A stretch of 52,874 nt of DNA. Source: Clostridia bacterium. Lineage in GTDB: Bacteria > Bacillota > Clostridia > Christensenellales > Borkfalkiaceae. The notes under the pieces were generated by a model that was not told the origin of the DNA, ran no database searches, and saw nothing but the letters and a program-made list of their open reading frames with translations. The DNA is taken from the NCBI GenBank assembly GCA_017886895.1, contig JAGHJD010000063.1, positions 1 to 52,874 on the forward strand, in the 5' to 3' direction. The stretch's first letter is position 1. Every line of letters begins with the position of its first letter. This document shows, in pieces, positions 16,828-25,359 of this stretch. Made by a program: the position numbers and the translations under genes.

Positions 16828-18219
16828 ATGCCGAATATGCGTCTTACGAAGAACGAAATGCCCGCGCAGGAGCCGAAAGAGCGCGCCAAAAACTTTTTTG
16901 AAGTGACCTTCGGCTACACCGCGGAGAGTGCGATCGACGAGGCAAAGCGCTGCCTCAACTGCAAGAACAAGCCGTGCGTCGGCGGCTGTCCCGTCCGCAT
17001 CCATATCCCCGATTTCATCGCGAAGGTCGCGGAAGGGGAGTTTGAAGAGGCGTATCAGATCATTCAGAAGACGAGCAGCCTCCCCGCCGTGTGCGGCAGA
17101 GTCTGCCCGCAGGAGTCGCAGTGCGAACAGCAGTGCGTGCGCGGCAGGAAGGGCGAGCCCGTCGCCATCGGGCGGCTGGAGCGTTTCGTCGCGGACTGGC
17201 ACAACGCAAATAGCTGCGACCTGCCCGTCAAGGCGGAGCCGAACGGGTATAAAGTCGCCGTCGTCGGCAGCGGACCCGCGGGGCTGACCTGCGCGGGGGA
17301 CCTTGCCAAGCGCGGGTACGACGTGACGGTGTTCGAGGCGCTGCACCTCGCGGGCGGCGTGCTCTCCTACGGCATCCCCGAGTTCCGCCTGCCCAAGGCG
17401 ATCGTGCAGAAGGAGATCGACAATCTGAAGGCGCTCGGTGTGAAGGTCGAGACGAACATGGTCATCGGGCGCGTCCTCTCGGTGGACGAACTTCTGGAGA
17501 GCGGGTTCGAGGCGGTGTTCGTCGGCAGCGGCGCGGGACTGCCGCGGTTCATGAATATCCCCGGCGAGAATCTGAAGAGCGTCTTTTCCGCGAACGAGTT
17601 TTTGACGCGCGTCAACCTCATGAAGGCGTATAAAGAGGACGCGCGCACGCCCGTATTCCATGCGAAGAAGGTCGCCGTCGTGGGCGGCGGCAACGTCGCG
17701 ATGGACGCGGCGCGCTGTGCGCTGCGGCTGGGCGCGGAGGAGGTCTCCGTCATCTACCGCCGCTCCAAAGAGGAGATGCCCGCGCGCGCCGAGGAGGTCG
17801 AGCATGCCGAAGAGGAGGGGATCGTGTTCCGTTTCCTCACCAACCCCACCGAAATTCTGGAGGGGGAGGGCGGCACGGTCGGCGGCATCCGCTGCGTGCG
17901 CATGGAGCTGGGCGAGCCGGACGCGTCGGGCAGGCGCCGCCCCGTCGAAGTTGCGGGGTCGGAGTTCGTCATCGGCTGTGACTGCGTCATCATGGCGATC
18001 GGCACCAGCCCCAACCCGCTCATCAAGAACACGACGGACGGGCTGGAGACGCAGCGCTGGGGCGGCATCATTGCGGACGAACACGGGCAGACCTCGCGCG
18101 AGGGCGTGTTCGCTGGCGGCGACGCCGTGACGGGCGCGGCGACCGTCATCCTCGCAATGGGCGCGGGCAAGACCGCCGCCGAGGCGATGGACGCGTATAT
18201 TCAGAAAAAGCACGCCTGA
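16828..18219 (+). CDS. nfnB: NfnB / small-subunit glutamate synthase-like flavoprotein
   Basis: A 463-residue protein with two [4Fe-4S] sites at the N-terminus: CLNCKNKPCVGGCPV and CGRVCPQESQCEQQC. An FAD-binding Rossmann segment (VAVVGSGPAGLTCAGDLAKRGYDVTVFEA) and an NADPH-binding segment (VAVVGGGNVAMDAARCALRLGA) follow. The C-terminal GVFAGGDAVTGAATVILAMGAGKTAAEAMD closes the FAD fold. The closest families are NfnB and gltA-type glutamate synthase small subunits; pairing with nfnA and the lack of a large GOGAT subunit favour NfnB. It regenerates reduced ferredoxin or NADPH for anaerobic metabolism. Confidence 0.92.
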   Translation: MPNMRLTKNEMPAQEPKERAKNFFEVTFGYTAESAIDEAKRCLNCKNKPCVGGCPVRIHIPDFIAKVAEGEFEEAYQIIQKTSSLPAVCGRVCPQESQCEQQCVRGRKGEPVAIGRLERFVADWHNANSCDLPVKAEPNGYKVAVVGSGPAGLTCAGDLAKRGYDVTVFEALHLAGGVLSYGIPEFRLPKAIVQKEIDNLKALGVKVETNMVIGRVLSVDELLESGFEAVFVGSGAGLPRFMNIPGENLKSVFSANEFLTRVNLMKAYKEDARTPVFHAKKVAVVGGGNVAMDAARCALRLGAEEVSVIYRRSKEEMPARAEEVEHAEEEGIVFRFLTNPTEILEGEGGTVGGIRCVRMELGEPDASGRRRPVEVAGSEFVIGCDCVIMAIGTSPNPLIKNTTDGLETQRWGGIIADEHGQTSREGVFAGGDAVTGAATVILAMGAGKTAAEAMDAYIQKKHA

Positions 18220-18238
18220 AACGGGCTAAGAAAGAGAT

Positions 18239-18275
18239 GGGCGGCTGCTCCCGCAGGGAGCAGCCGCCCGTTTTG
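18239..18275 (+). terminator. Rho-independent terminator after nfnB
   Basis: Perfect 14-bp stem GGGCGGCTGCTCCC / GGGAGCAGCCGCCC with a GCA loop, then GTTTTGTTTG. Confidence 0.92.
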
Positions 18276-18347
18276 TTTGTTGTTTTTTGTGCGGGAACTC
18301 GCGTCCGCGCCGCCGCAAGGGGTTGCCGCCGCAAGGGGGCGACGGGG

Positions 18348-18980
18348 TCAGCGCTTTTTGAAGGCGCTCTTCGGCTGTCCGCAGATGGGGCAGACCCAGT
18401 CATCGGGGAGCTGTTCAAAGGGAATGTTTCCGCCGTAGACGTGCCCGCAGACAGAGCACACCCATTTGCCCGTCTCGGTTTCCTCCGCGAGATAGGTCGG
18501 GGCGTTTTTCGCCGTCTTGCCCTTGATGACGCTGTGGTAGTAGGCGTACGTCATGGGCGGGTTGTCGCTCAGCTTTTCCGCGCCGACGACCTCGCCGAGA
18601 AAGACGGTGTGCGTCGCCGTGTCCATCGTCCCGATGACGCGGCAGCAGATGTAGGCGCAGGCGTCGGAGACGACGGGCATCTTATCGCGCACCGACCACG
18701 CCACGCTCTGGAACTTGTCGAAGTCCTTCCCCGAACGGAACCCGAACGTGCCGATGATGGCGGGGTCGCTGTTCTCCGCAAGGACGGAGAGCGCGAAGTG
18801 CCCGCACGCCGCGATGCACCTGTTGGTATAGTTGTCCTTGTTGATGCTGACGAGCACCGTCGCAGGGGAGGAGGTGACCTGTATCGCGCTGTTGGCGGTA
18901 CAGCCCGTCGCCCTGCCTTCGTCCCATGTCGAGACGATATACACCCCGTAGGAAAGGGTGTGGAATGCTTTTGGATCCAT
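18348..18980 (-). CDS. Flavin reductase-rubredoxin fusion (high-molecular-weight rubredoxin type)
   Basis: The 210-residue protein fuses an FMN-binding flavin reductase domain (1-160; [51 protein letters not shown]) to a short C-terminal rubredoxin (about 172-210; [12 protein letters not shown] and WVCPICGQP, two C-x-x-C iron ligand pairs). In acetogens the related Hrb passes NADH electrons to flavodiiron oxygen reductases. It is probably part of oxygen defence, in line with PerR and rubrerythrin 1.4 kb further right on the same strand. RBS GGAGG lies 6 nt before the ATG, right after a leader hairpin (18994-19033). Confidence 0.9.
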   Translation of the reverse strand: MDPKAFHTLSYGVYIVSTWDEGRATGCTANSAIQVTSSPATVLVSINKDNYTNRCIAACGHFALSVLAENSDPAIIGTFGFRSGKDFDKFQSVAWSVRDKMPVVSDACAYICCRVIGTMDTATHTVFLGEVVGAEKLSDNPPMTYAYYHSVIKGKTAKNAPTYLAEETETGKWVCSVCGHVYGGNIPFEQLPDDWVCPICGQPKSAFKKR

Positions 18981-18993
18981 AAAAACCTCCGTT

Positions 18994-19033
18994 CACGAAA
19001 AAAGTTTTGAAAGAGACAAAACTTTTTTCCGTG
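18994..19033 (-). promoter_or_regulatory. Terminator-like hairpin in the leader of the flavin reductase-rubredoxin gene
   Basis: Perfect 12-bp arms AAAAAAGTTTTG (18998-19009) and CAAAACTTTTTT (19017-19028) with a 7-nt loop, extended by CACG/CGTG. Read on the minus strand, the hairpin ends in a run of six Ts and is followed directly by the RBS GGAGG. That is what a transcription attenuator or translational control hairpin would look like. It could also terminate plus-strand transcripts. Confidence 0.55.
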
Positions 19034-19832
19034 ATTTGAGAGACAACCGGCGGGCACGCCCGCTCCGCGGGCTAACCGCCGTTTTTCTCTCTGCGGCTCG
19101 GCAAAACAACGCCCGCATTGCTGCGGGTCGGCAAACGCCAACCCGCATGCGTTGCGGCATTGTTTTGCCTCTTTCCCAAAAATCTCGCAGTGCTTTCGCA
19201 CGCTGCGATTTTCGGGAACCCTGTGCAATGCTCTCCATTATAAGCGCGCCGCATTCACTCTTTTCGAATTGAGCCGCAAGTATGCGGCAAATTGAGTGCG
19301 CTTTCCGAAAAGCGTCGTTTTCGGACGCGCAGTTGAATTATTATATCCTTATTTAATAGAGATCCCTCGACAGGCTCGGGATGACAAAACAAGGCATTTA
19401 CATTTCAATAATTCTTCGCGCAAGCAAAACCACGCTTTTTCGTCGGAGCGGTCGGCTGCGCCCTCGTTTTGCCCCATGGGGCAAAACTCGCATGCGCACT
19501 CCGCTCCTCCTCTTCCCAAAAATCTCACTTTGTTGCGATTTTCGGGAACCCTTTTAGCGCACCCCAATTTGGCAACACTTTGCCTGTTGCAGGAAAGGTG
19601 AAGTTGCGGCATTTATAAATATGTGTGCTAAAACAGATGCCGCAACGAGGAAAACCTCCGCTGTCTCGAACGAAGTGAGAGCAGTGGGGTTGTCCTCAAA
19701 ATCGCAGGAATGCGGCGGCTGCGCCGCCGTCAACTTCGCCGATTTTGCATAAATGTCTGCAAACAGCCGCTTCGCAAAATCGGCTTCGTTAGCCGCAGGC
19801 AGCAGCCTGCCGAGAAATCCGCGAGCCTTTTT
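19034..19832. repeat. Hairpin-rich non-coding island, about 800 bp
   Basis: No credible gene is present. The stretch holds a chain of separate foldbacks: 19100-19169 (ends GGCAAAACAA / TTGTTTTGCC), 19175-19216 (CCC-AAAATC against GATTTT-CGGG), a perfect 22-bp palindrome at 19466-19487 centred on CCATGG, 19514-19547 (the same AAAATC/GATTTT type), 19603-19646 (GTTGCGGCAT / ATGCCGCAAC) and 19647-19697 (GAGGA...TCCTC). A lone end of the 6545 element is at 19360-19386. The base composition is more AT-rich than the genes. It probably consists of several decayed small mobile repeats. Confidence 0.7.
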
Positions 19833-20378
19833 TTAATAGTTTTCCGCTCTGAGCTGGAAGTATGCCTTCGGGTGCGCGCAGACGGGGCAGATCTCGGGCG
19901 CCTTTTTGCCGACGACGATGTGCCCGCAGTTCGAGCACTGCCAGATCATCTCTTCGTCGCGCGAAAAGACGATGCCTTCCTTCACGTTTTTCAGAAGGGC
20001 GAGGTACCGCTTTTCGTGTTCGCGCTCGATGTCGCCGACCTTCTCGAACAGGTAGGCGATGCGCTCGAATCCCTCTTCGCGTGCCTCCTTCGCAAAGGTC
20101 GCGTACATGTCCGTCCACTCATAGTTTTCGCCTGCCGCGGCGTCGGCGAGGTTCGCGTCCGTTGCGGGCACGTCGCCGCCGTGCAGCAGTTTGAACCAGA
20201 TCTTGGCATGCTCCTTTTCGTTCTTCGCCGTCTCTTCAAACAGCGCGCCGATCTGTACATACCCCTCTTTCTTTGCCTTGCTCGCATAGTAGAGGTACTT
20301 GGTGTGCGCCTGGCTCTCGCCGGCGAACGCCGTCTTCAGGTTTGCCTCCGTCTTGGTGCCTTTGAGCTGTTTTTCCAT
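19833..20378 (-). CDS. rbr: Rubrerythrin
   Basis: A 181-residue protein with the two expected modules. The ferritin-like diiron domain (1-140) carries the ligand motifs [22 protein letters not shown] and [15 protein letters not shown]. The C-terminal rubredoxin domain has WQCSNCGHI and [13 protein letters not shown] (Fe(Cys)4). It reduces hydrogen peroxide with electrons from rubredoxin or NADH chains, the standard peroxide defence of anaerobes. It lies 13 nt after perR on the same strand with RBS AAGGAGATAAGGT, so it is very likely PerR-controlled. Confidence 0.96.
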   Translation of the reverse strand: MEKQLKGTKTEANLKTAFAGESQAHTKYLYYASKAKKEGYVQIGALFEETAKNEKEHAKIWFKLLHGGDVPATDANLADAAAGENYEWTDMYATFAKEAREEGFERIAYLFEKVGDIEREHEKRYLALLKNVKEGIVFSRDEEMIWQCSNCGHIVVGKKAPEICPVCAHPKAYFQLRAENY

Positions 20379-20391
20379 ACCTTATCTCCTT

Positions 20392-20769
20392 TTATTGTTT
20401 TTTATCGCACGCGGGGCACAGCCCCACGAATTCGACGTTGCAGCTCTCCACAAGGAACTCTCCCTCATGCGCGGGGGAGGGGTAGGGCTGCGGAAAGAAA
20501 GGGGCGTCGAACACCTTCCCGCACGCGCGGCAGCGGAAATGGCAGTGCCTGTATGCGTCGTGGTCGAAACGGTCCGCGCCCGCCGCCGTGCGCACCCGCC
20601 CGATCTCGCCCTCTTCGGCGAGCAGGTTCAGGTTCCTGTACACGGTCGCCTTGCTGATATTCGGCTTTTTGGCGGCGACCCGTTCGTAAACCTGTTCCGC
20701 GTCGGGGTGCATAAGCTCGCGCACGGTCTCTAAAACGAGGCGGCGCTGCGGCGTGTTTCTCCTCTCCAT
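20392..20769 (-). CDS. perR: Fur-family peroxide regulator, PerR type
   Basis: The 125-residue protein has a winged helix (HPDAEQVYERVAAKKPNISKATVYRNLNLL) and a dimerisation domain with regulatory metal ligands placed as in Bacillus PerR: the His of HPDA, the Asp of DRFDHD, the His-x-His of RHCHF and the Asp of KVFDAP. The Asp at that last place separates PerR from Fur or Zur. Structural zinc is held by CRAC and CPAC. Peroxide oxidises the iron-bound histidines and releases the DNA. It is first in an operon with rbr; a palindrome overlaps its own -10 box. Confidence 0.88.
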   Translation of the reverse strand: MERRNTPQRRLVLETVRELMHPDAEQVYERVAAKKPNISKATVYRNLNLLAEEGEIGRVRTAAGADRFDHDAYRHCHFRCRACGKVFDAPFFPQPYPSPAHEGEFLVESCNVEFVGLCPACDKKQ

Positions 20770-20793
20770 CGGCTCCTCTTTAATGAGAACTAT

Positions 20794-20832
20794 TATTATT
20801 TATAATATATCATATAAGCAGAGACTTGTCAA
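20794..20832 (-). promoter_or_regulatory. perR-rbr promoter with overlapping palindromic operator
   Basis: On the minus strand: -35 TTGACA (20832-20827), 17-bp spacer, -10 TATATT (20809-20804). An AT-rich inverted repeat TATTAT-TT-ATAATA (20794-20807) covers the -10 box and resembles the AT-rich PerR box. Autorepression is inferred. Confidence 0.65.
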
Positions 20833-20860
20833 GATTGTGCCGTAAAAATTCCCGCAGATA

Positions 20861-20890
20861 TTGACAAAGCACAGGGATTTGCCTTATAAT
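20861..20890 (+). promoter_or_regulatory. Promoter of the ATC-hydrolase-like gene
   Basis: TTGACA (20861-20866), 18-bp spacer, TATAAT (20885-20890). It diverges from the perR promoter. Confidence 0.8.
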
Positions 20891-20949
20891 AGAAGGGCAA
20901 AGCAATGGAGCGGTGCGGCAGACCCGCTCTTGCCGCGCAGACGGGGAAT

Positions 20950-21588
20950 ATGGACTACGAACAGACAGAACTTTATTTTTTGAAGCGCGACCTTCTGACG
21001 CGGTTCGGCGAAGAGGAGGGCGCAAAGATCTTCGCGGGGGCGAGCAAGCTATACACGGAGCTGTATGTCACGACGGACTACCGCGGCAGCAAGACGCTCG
21101 AAACGCAGATGAAGCGGCTCGTTTTGCCCGTCATCGCCCTGTATAAGACGCTCTGCATGCACGGATACCGCAAGGCGTCGGCGCTCGGGCTGATGCGCAC
21201 GCTGACCGAGCGCGCGGCACAGAACACGGCGGATATTCTTGCCGCGCAGATGCGCAAGATCGCCCCGTTCCGCGCCTTCCGCCGCAATATCAGGAATTTC
21301 ATGGAGTATAAGTTCCCGTCCGCGGGCGGCTGGCAGTGCGGCGGGCTGGAGACGGACGGGCGGAATATCTCCTTCCGCATTGAGAAGTGCCTGTATCGCT
21401 CCATCAGCGCGCGGTTCGGCTGTGCAGAGCTGTGCGCCGTGTTCTGCGACTACGAGCGCATCGCCTTTGCGGGGCTGCTGCCCAAGATCGAGTTCTCCTG
21501 CGGCGGCAGGCTTTCGGAGGGGCATGACTTCTGCTCGTTCTCCTTTAAAAAGGCGGTAAAACAGAAGAGCGGCGCAAAGAAAAAGTGA
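20950..21588 (+). CDS. L-2-amino-thiazoline-4-carboxylate hydrolase-like family protein
   Basis: A 212-residue soluble protein. The order of features fits the ATC hydrolase family (pfam14196): an N-terminal helical part with LYTELYVTTDYRGSKTLETQMKRLVLPVIALYKTL, then FRRNIRNFMEYKFPSAGGW and a Cys-rich half with IEKCLYRSI.RFGCAELCAVFCDYERIAF. Most members are uncharacterised, so the enzymatic activity is not assured. ATG 20950 (after ACGGGGAAT) is preferred; ATG 20905 would leave a leader of only about 8 nt. It is a single-gene unit. Confidence 0.7.
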   Translation: MDYEQTELYFLKRDLLTRFGEEEGAKIFAGASKLYTELYVTTDYRGSKTLETQMKRLVLPVIALYKTLCMHGYRKASALGLMRTLTERAAQNTADILAAQMRKIAPFRAFRRNIRNFMEYKFPSAGGWQCGGLETDGRNISFRIEKCLYRSISARFGCAELCAVFCDYERIAFAGLLPKIEFSCGGRLSEGHDFCSFSFKKAVKQKSGAKKK

Positions 21589-21608
21589 CGCGGTCTGAAA
21601 AATCACAG

Positions 21609-21715
21609 GGAACGCCCCGAACGGGGCGTTCTTTTTTGTCATCCGAAAACCCCGCCACTATGGCGGGGTTTTCGGATGACAAAAAAGGGCGCCTCCCGCG
21701 GCTGCGGGAGGCGCC
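21609..21715. terminator. Triple-hairpin convergent terminator block
   Basis: Three hairpins lie in a row between convergent genes. GAACGCCCCG / CGGGGCGTTC plus TTTTTT ends the plus-strand gene. A perfect 26-bp inverted repeat (21631-21656 and 21662-21687, 5-nt loop ACTAT) has T runs on both strands. GGCGCCTCCCGC / GCGGGAGGCGCC with a T run on the minus strand ends the aldolase gene. Confidence 0.85.
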
Positions 21716-21740
21716 TGTTCCCTGTTTCGGGAAGGAATCT

Positions 21741-22676
21741 TTATGCTTTGTCGTTGCTGCCGAGCACGTCGACGATCTTGTGCTTGACGAGCTCTTTGAC
21801 CGCCGCGCGCGCGTCGCCGAGATACTGGCGGGGGTCGAAGTGGTCGGGGTGCTCGAACATGTGCTTGCGGATCGCCGCGGTGCACGCCACGCGCAGGTCA
21901 GAGTCAATGTTGATCTTGCACACCGCCATGGACGCCGCCTTGCGGAGCATGTCCTCGGGGATGCCGATCGCGTCGGGCATCTTGCCGCCGTATTGGTTGA
22001 TGATCGCGACCCTGTCCTGCGGGACGGAGGAGGCGCCGTGCAGCACGATGGGGAACCCGGGCAGGCGCTTGCCGACCTCTTCGAGGATGTCGAACCTGAG
22101 CTGCGGTTTCTGGCCGGGCTTGAACTTGTACGCGCCGTGGCTGGTGCCGATGGCGATCGCGAGGGAGTCGCAGCCCGTCTTGGTCGTGAACTCGTACACT
22201 TCGTCGGGATGGGTAAAGCAGGCGTCCTCCGCCTTGACGTTCACCGCGTCCTCGATGCCCGCGAGCTGCCCCAGCTCCGCCTCGACGACCACGCCGCGGT
22301 CATGCGCGTAGGCGACGACCTTCTTCGTGATCTCGATGTTCTCCTCGAAGGAGTGGTGCGACGCGTCGATCATGACGGATGTGAACCCGTCGTCCACGGC
22401 GGATTTGCACGCCTCGAAATCCGCGCCGTGGTCGAGGTGCAGCACGATGGGCAGACCCGTCGTTTCGACGGCTGCCTCGACGAGGTGTTTGAGGTAGACG
22501 GGGTTCGCGTACTTGCGCGCGCCCGCCGAGACCTGCAGGATGAGCGGCGAATTGCACTCCTTGCCCGCCTCGACGATCCCCTGAATGGTCTCCATGTTGT
22601 TCACGTTGAACGCGCCGATCGCATAGCCGCCGGCATACGCTTTCTTGAACATTTCGGTCGATGTAACCAAAGGCAT
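21741..22676 (-). CDS. fba: Class II fructose-bisphosphate aldolase
   Basis: A 311-residue metal-dependent aldolase that cleaves fructose 1,6-bisphosphate to dihydroxyacetone phosphate and glyceraldehyde 3-phosphate. Visible motifs are IGAFNVNNMETIQGI, the zinc and catalytic segment VLHLDHGADFEACKSAVDDGFTSVMIDASH, VVEAELGQLAG, the zinc-binding IGTSHGAYKF, the loop VLHGASSVP and the phosphate-binding NIDSDLR. Family length is normal. It has its own promoter and faces the ATC-hydrolase gene across shared terminators. Confidence 0.96.
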   Translation of the reverse strand: MPLVTSTEMFKKAYAGGYAIGAFNVNNMETIQGIVEAGKECNSPLILQVSAGARKYANPVYLKHLVEAAVETTGLPIVLHLDHGADFEACKSAVDDGFTSVMIDASHHSFEENIEITKKVVAYAHDRGVVVEAELGQLAGIEDAVNVKAEDACFTHPDEVYEFTTKTGCDSLAIAIGTSHGAYKFKPGQKPQLRFDILEEVGKRLPGFPIVLHGASSVPQDRVAIINQYGGKMPDAIGIPEDMLRKAASMAVCKINIDSDLRVACTAAIRKHMFEHPDHFDPRQYLGDARAAVKELVKHKIVDVLGSNDKA

Positions 22677-22714
22677 AGTTCAGTTCCTCCGAGAAAGAAT
22701 TTTTTCCATAGCTT

Positions 22715-22743
22715 ATTGTACACCAATTGCCGCCAAAAAGCAA
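22715..22743 (-). promoter_or_regulatory. Promoter of fba
   Basis: Minus strand: TTGCTT (22743-22738), 17-bp spacer, TACAAT (22720-22715). Confidence 0.72.
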
Positions 22744-22771
22744 TACAATTTAAAAAATTGTGCGCATTTGC

Positions 22772-22800
22772 TTTCTATTTTTTTTGCGGCGAAGTATAAT
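22772..22800 (+). promoter_or_regulatory. Promoter of the M29 aminopeptidase gene
   Basis: -10 TATAAT (22795-22800) with a weak -35 TTTCTA (22772-22777) at 17 bp. Confidence 0.55.
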
Positions 22801-22848
22801 ATTGTTGAAAATCAGACAGAACTGCCGCAGGGCAGGGGAGGTATTTGT

Positions 22849-23964
22849 ATGCGCGATCCGAGGCTGGACAAACTTGCGGACGTACTCGTCAACTATTCCG
22901 TGAACGTGCAAAAGGGCGAGAAGGTGCTCATCGAGGCGCGGGGCATCGATGCGGAGCTCGTGAAGGCGCTCATTGAAAAGGTGTACGCCGCGGGCGGCTA
23001 TCCCTTTGCGGAGCTGGTCGACCTCTCCGTCGAGCGGGCGCTCCTTCTGGGCACGGACGAGGCGCACTGCGCGCTGCGCGCGAAATACGACAAATTCCGC
23101 ATGGAGGACATGGACTGCTATATCGGCGTGCGCGGCGGAAGCAATACCTTCGAGCTTTCGGACGTCCCGCCCGCGTGCATGCAGGCGTACGACAGGCTCT
23201 ATTCCTTCCCCGTCCACCACGAGACGCGCGTGCGCAAGACGAAGTGGGTCGTGCTCCGCTACCCGAACCCCGCCATGGCGCAGAACGCGGGCACGTCCAC
23301 CGAAGCGTTTGAAAAATTTTACTTTGACGTGTGCACCCTTGACTATTCAAAAATGGACAGGGCGATGGACGCGCTCAAAGCGCGCATGGAGCGCGCGGAC
23401 AAGGTGCGCCTGACGGGGAAGGGGACGGACCTCACCTTCTCCATAAAAGGCATCCCCGCGATCAAGTGCGCGGGGCACATGAACATCCCCGACGGCGAGG
23501 TGTACACCGCGCCCGTGAAGGACAGCGTCAACGGCGTCATCACCTACAACGCGCCCACCCTCGAGAACGGCATCCGCCACGAGAACGTGCGGCTCGTCTT
23601 TGAGAACGGGAAGATCGTCGGGGCGACTTCCTCCGATACCGCCGCGCTCAACGCCGTGCTGGATACAGACGAGGGCGCGCGCTACGTCGGCGAATTTGCG
23701 ATCGGCGTCAACCCGTACGTCACAAAGCCCATGCTGGATATTCTGTTCGACGAGAAGATCAGCGGCTCCGTTCACTTCACGCCCGGGTGCAGCTATGACG
23801 ACGCCTTCAACGGGAACAAGTCGAGCGTGCACTGGGACATGGTGCTCATCCAGACCCCCGAATGGGGCGGCGGCGAGATCTGGTTCGACGGCGAGCTCAT
23901 CCGCAGGGACGGGCTGTTTGTGACGGACGATCTGAAATGCCTCAACCCCGACGCGCTCAAATAA
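22849..23964 (+). CDS. M29-family (thermophilic) aminopeptidase
   Basis: A 371-residue peptidase of the AmpS/PepS type. Recognisable segments are the N-terminal LADVLVNYSVNVQKGEKVLIEA, LTGKGTDLTFSIKG, NIPDGEVYTAPVKDSVNGVI (metal ligand Glu), and the C-terminal EFAIGVNP and GSVHFTPGCSYDDAF.GNKSSVHWDMV with the His-x-Asp metal site. It removes N-terminal residues from peptides in the cytoplasm using two metal ions. ATG 22849 has AGGGGAGG in front; longer in-frame starts run into the promoter and are rejected. Confidence 0.93.
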   Translation: MRDPRLDKLADVLVNYSVNVQKGEKVLIEARGIDAELVKALIEKVYAAGGYPFAELVDLSVERALLLGTDEAHCALRAKYDKFRMEDMDCYIGVRGGSNTFELSDVPPACMQAYDRLYSFPVHHETRVRKTKWVVLRYPNPAMAQNAGTSTEAFEKFYFDVCTLDYSKMDRAMDALKARMERADKVRLTGKGTDLTFSIKGIPAIKCAGHMNIPDGEVYTAPVKDSVNGVITYNAPTLENGIRHENVRLVFENGKIVGATSSDTAALNAVLDTDEGARYVGEFAIGVNPYVTKPMLDILFDEKISGSVHFTPGCSYDDAFNGNKSSVHWDMVLIQTPEWGGGEIWFDGELIRRDGLFVTDDLKCLNPDALK

Positions 23965-24057
23965 GTGCGGACAGAGCATATTAAAAGTGCGGGATAGGGC
24001 ATATTTTGCAAAAAACAGGGCGTTTTGCCGAATTTTTCAAGGAATTTGCGCAAACTA

Positions 24058-24086
24058 TTGACGAATCTTTCCGGCTTTGCTATAAT
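24058..24086 (+). promoter_or_regulatory. Promoter of gap
   Basis: TTGACG (24058-24063), 17-bp spacer, TATAAT (24081-24086), with a leader of about 65 nt. Confidence 0.8.
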
Positions 24087-24160
24087 AGGGAAGGTACGAG
24101 CGGAAGGGAGAACTTCCGCACGGCGAATATCAGGAAAATTTTAACGGAGGGTTTTTTAAC

Positions 24161-25177
24161 ATGGCTAACGTAAGAGTTGCAATCAACGGTTTCGGCCGTA
24201 TCGGCCGTCTCGCATTCAGGCAGATGTTCGGCGCGAAGGGCTACGAAGTGGTCGCGATCAACGACCTCACCAGCCCCGCGATGCTCGCGCATCTTCTGAA
24301 GTACGATTCCGCGCAGGGCAGGTACGCTTTGGCGGACAAGGTCTCCTGCACGGAGAACTCCATCATCGTGGACGGCAAGGAGATCCGCATCTATGCAGAG
24401 AAGGACGCGAAGGATCTGCCTTGGGGCGAGATCGGCGTGGACGTCGTGCTCGAGTGCACGGGCTTCTACTGCTCCAAAGCCAAGAGCCAGGCGCACATCG
24501 ACGCCGGCGCGAAGAAGGTCGTCATCTCCGCTCCCGCGGGCAACGACCTGCCGACCATCGTTTACAGCGTCAACGAGAAGACGCTCAAACCCACCGATAC
24601 GATCATCTCTGCCGCTTCCTGCACGACGAACTGCCTCGCGCCCATGGCGGATACGCTGAATAAGTTCGCGAAGATCAAGAAGGGCTACATGACCACCATC
24701 CACGCGTACACGGGCGACCAGATGACGCTGGACGGGCCGCACCGCAAGGGCGATCTGCGCCGTGCGCGTGCCGCCGCGGTCAACATCACCCCGAACAGCA
24801 CGGGCGCGGCGAAGGCGATCGGCCTCGTCATCCCCGAACTCAACGGCGTTCTGGACGGCTGCGCGCAGCGCGTTCCCGTTCCCACCGGCTCCCTCACGCA
24901 GCTCGTTGCGATCGTCGAGGGCAAGGTCGACAAGGACGGCGTGAACGCGGCGATGAAGGCGGCGGCGTCCGACTCCTTCGGTTACACCGAGGACGAGATC
25001 GTTTCCTCCGACATCATCGGCATCACCTACGGCTCGCTGTTCGACGGCACGCAGACCAAGTGCATGGACATGGGCGACGGCTCCACGCTCGTGAAGGTCG
25101 TCTCCTGGTACGACAACGAGAACTCCTATACCAGCCAGATGGTCCGCACGATCAAGTATTTTGCGGAACTCAAGTAA
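24161..25177 (+). CDS. gap: Type I glyceraldehyde-3-phosphate dehydrogenase
   Basis: A 338-residue NAD-dependent enzyme of glycolysis. It has the N-terminal NAD motif [15 protein letters not shown] with the NAD-selecting Asp in VVAINDLT, catalytic Cys in [12 protein letters not shown], the base His in [10 protein letters not shown], the phosphate-binding loops [14 protein letters not shown] and RVPVPTGS, and the C-terminal [18 protein letters not shown]. It is a single gene between a strong promoter and a strong terminator, facing away from fba. Phosphoglycerate kinase is not adjacent, unlike in many Firmicutes. Confidence 0.97.
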   Translation: MANVRVAINGFGRIGRLAFRQMFGAKGYEVVAINDLTSPAMLAHLLKYDSAQGRYALADKVSCTENSIIVDGKEIRIYAEKDAKDLPWGEIGVDVVLECTGFYCSKAKSQAHIDAGAKKVVISAPAGNDLPTIVYSVNEKTLKPTDTIISAASCTTNCLAPMADTLNKFAKIKKGYMTTIHAYTGDQMTLDGPHRKGDLRRARAAAVNITPNSTGAAKAIGLVIPELNGVLDGCAQRVPVPTGSLTQLVAIVEGKVDKDGVNAAMKAAASDSFGYTEDEIVSSDIIGITYGSLFDGTQTKCMDMGDGSTLVKVVSWYDNENSYTSQMVRTIKYFAELK

Positions 25178-25193
25178 TCTTCCGGATATGCTG

Positions 25194-25227
25194 CGGCGCC
25201 CCGCCTTTGCAGGCGGGGCGCCGTTTT
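25194..25227 (+). terminator. Rho-independent terminator after gap
   Basis: Perfect 12-bp stem CGGCGCCCCGCC / GGCGGGGCGCCG with a TTTGCA loop, then TTTTC. Confidence 0.92.
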
Positions 25228-25278
25228 CATGTTTTTTCGGTTTTTTTACAGACGCCGCATTTTGCTCCGTTCACGCCG

Positions 25279-25307
25279 TTGACGGGCAGGAACGGAAATG
25301 GTATAAT
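25279..25307 (+). promoter_or_regulatory. Promoter of the GNAT-MFS pair
   Basis: TTGACG (25279-25284), 17-bp spacer, TATAAT (25302-25307). Confidence 0.8.
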
Positions 25308-25359
25308 ACTGCGAAACGGGACGCAGCGTTCCGCATTTTTTATGTTCACAGGTGAAAGA

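Noticed and set aside
15937-18213. Open frame of 758 codons on the minus strand
   Set aside because: It is antisense to nfnA-nfnB, whose motifs are unmistakable; the antisense product has no recognisable domain.
19296-19601. Possible small genes in the 19.0-19.8 kb island
   Set aside because: Frames run through foldback repeats, lack ribosome binding sites and give no family match that I recognise.
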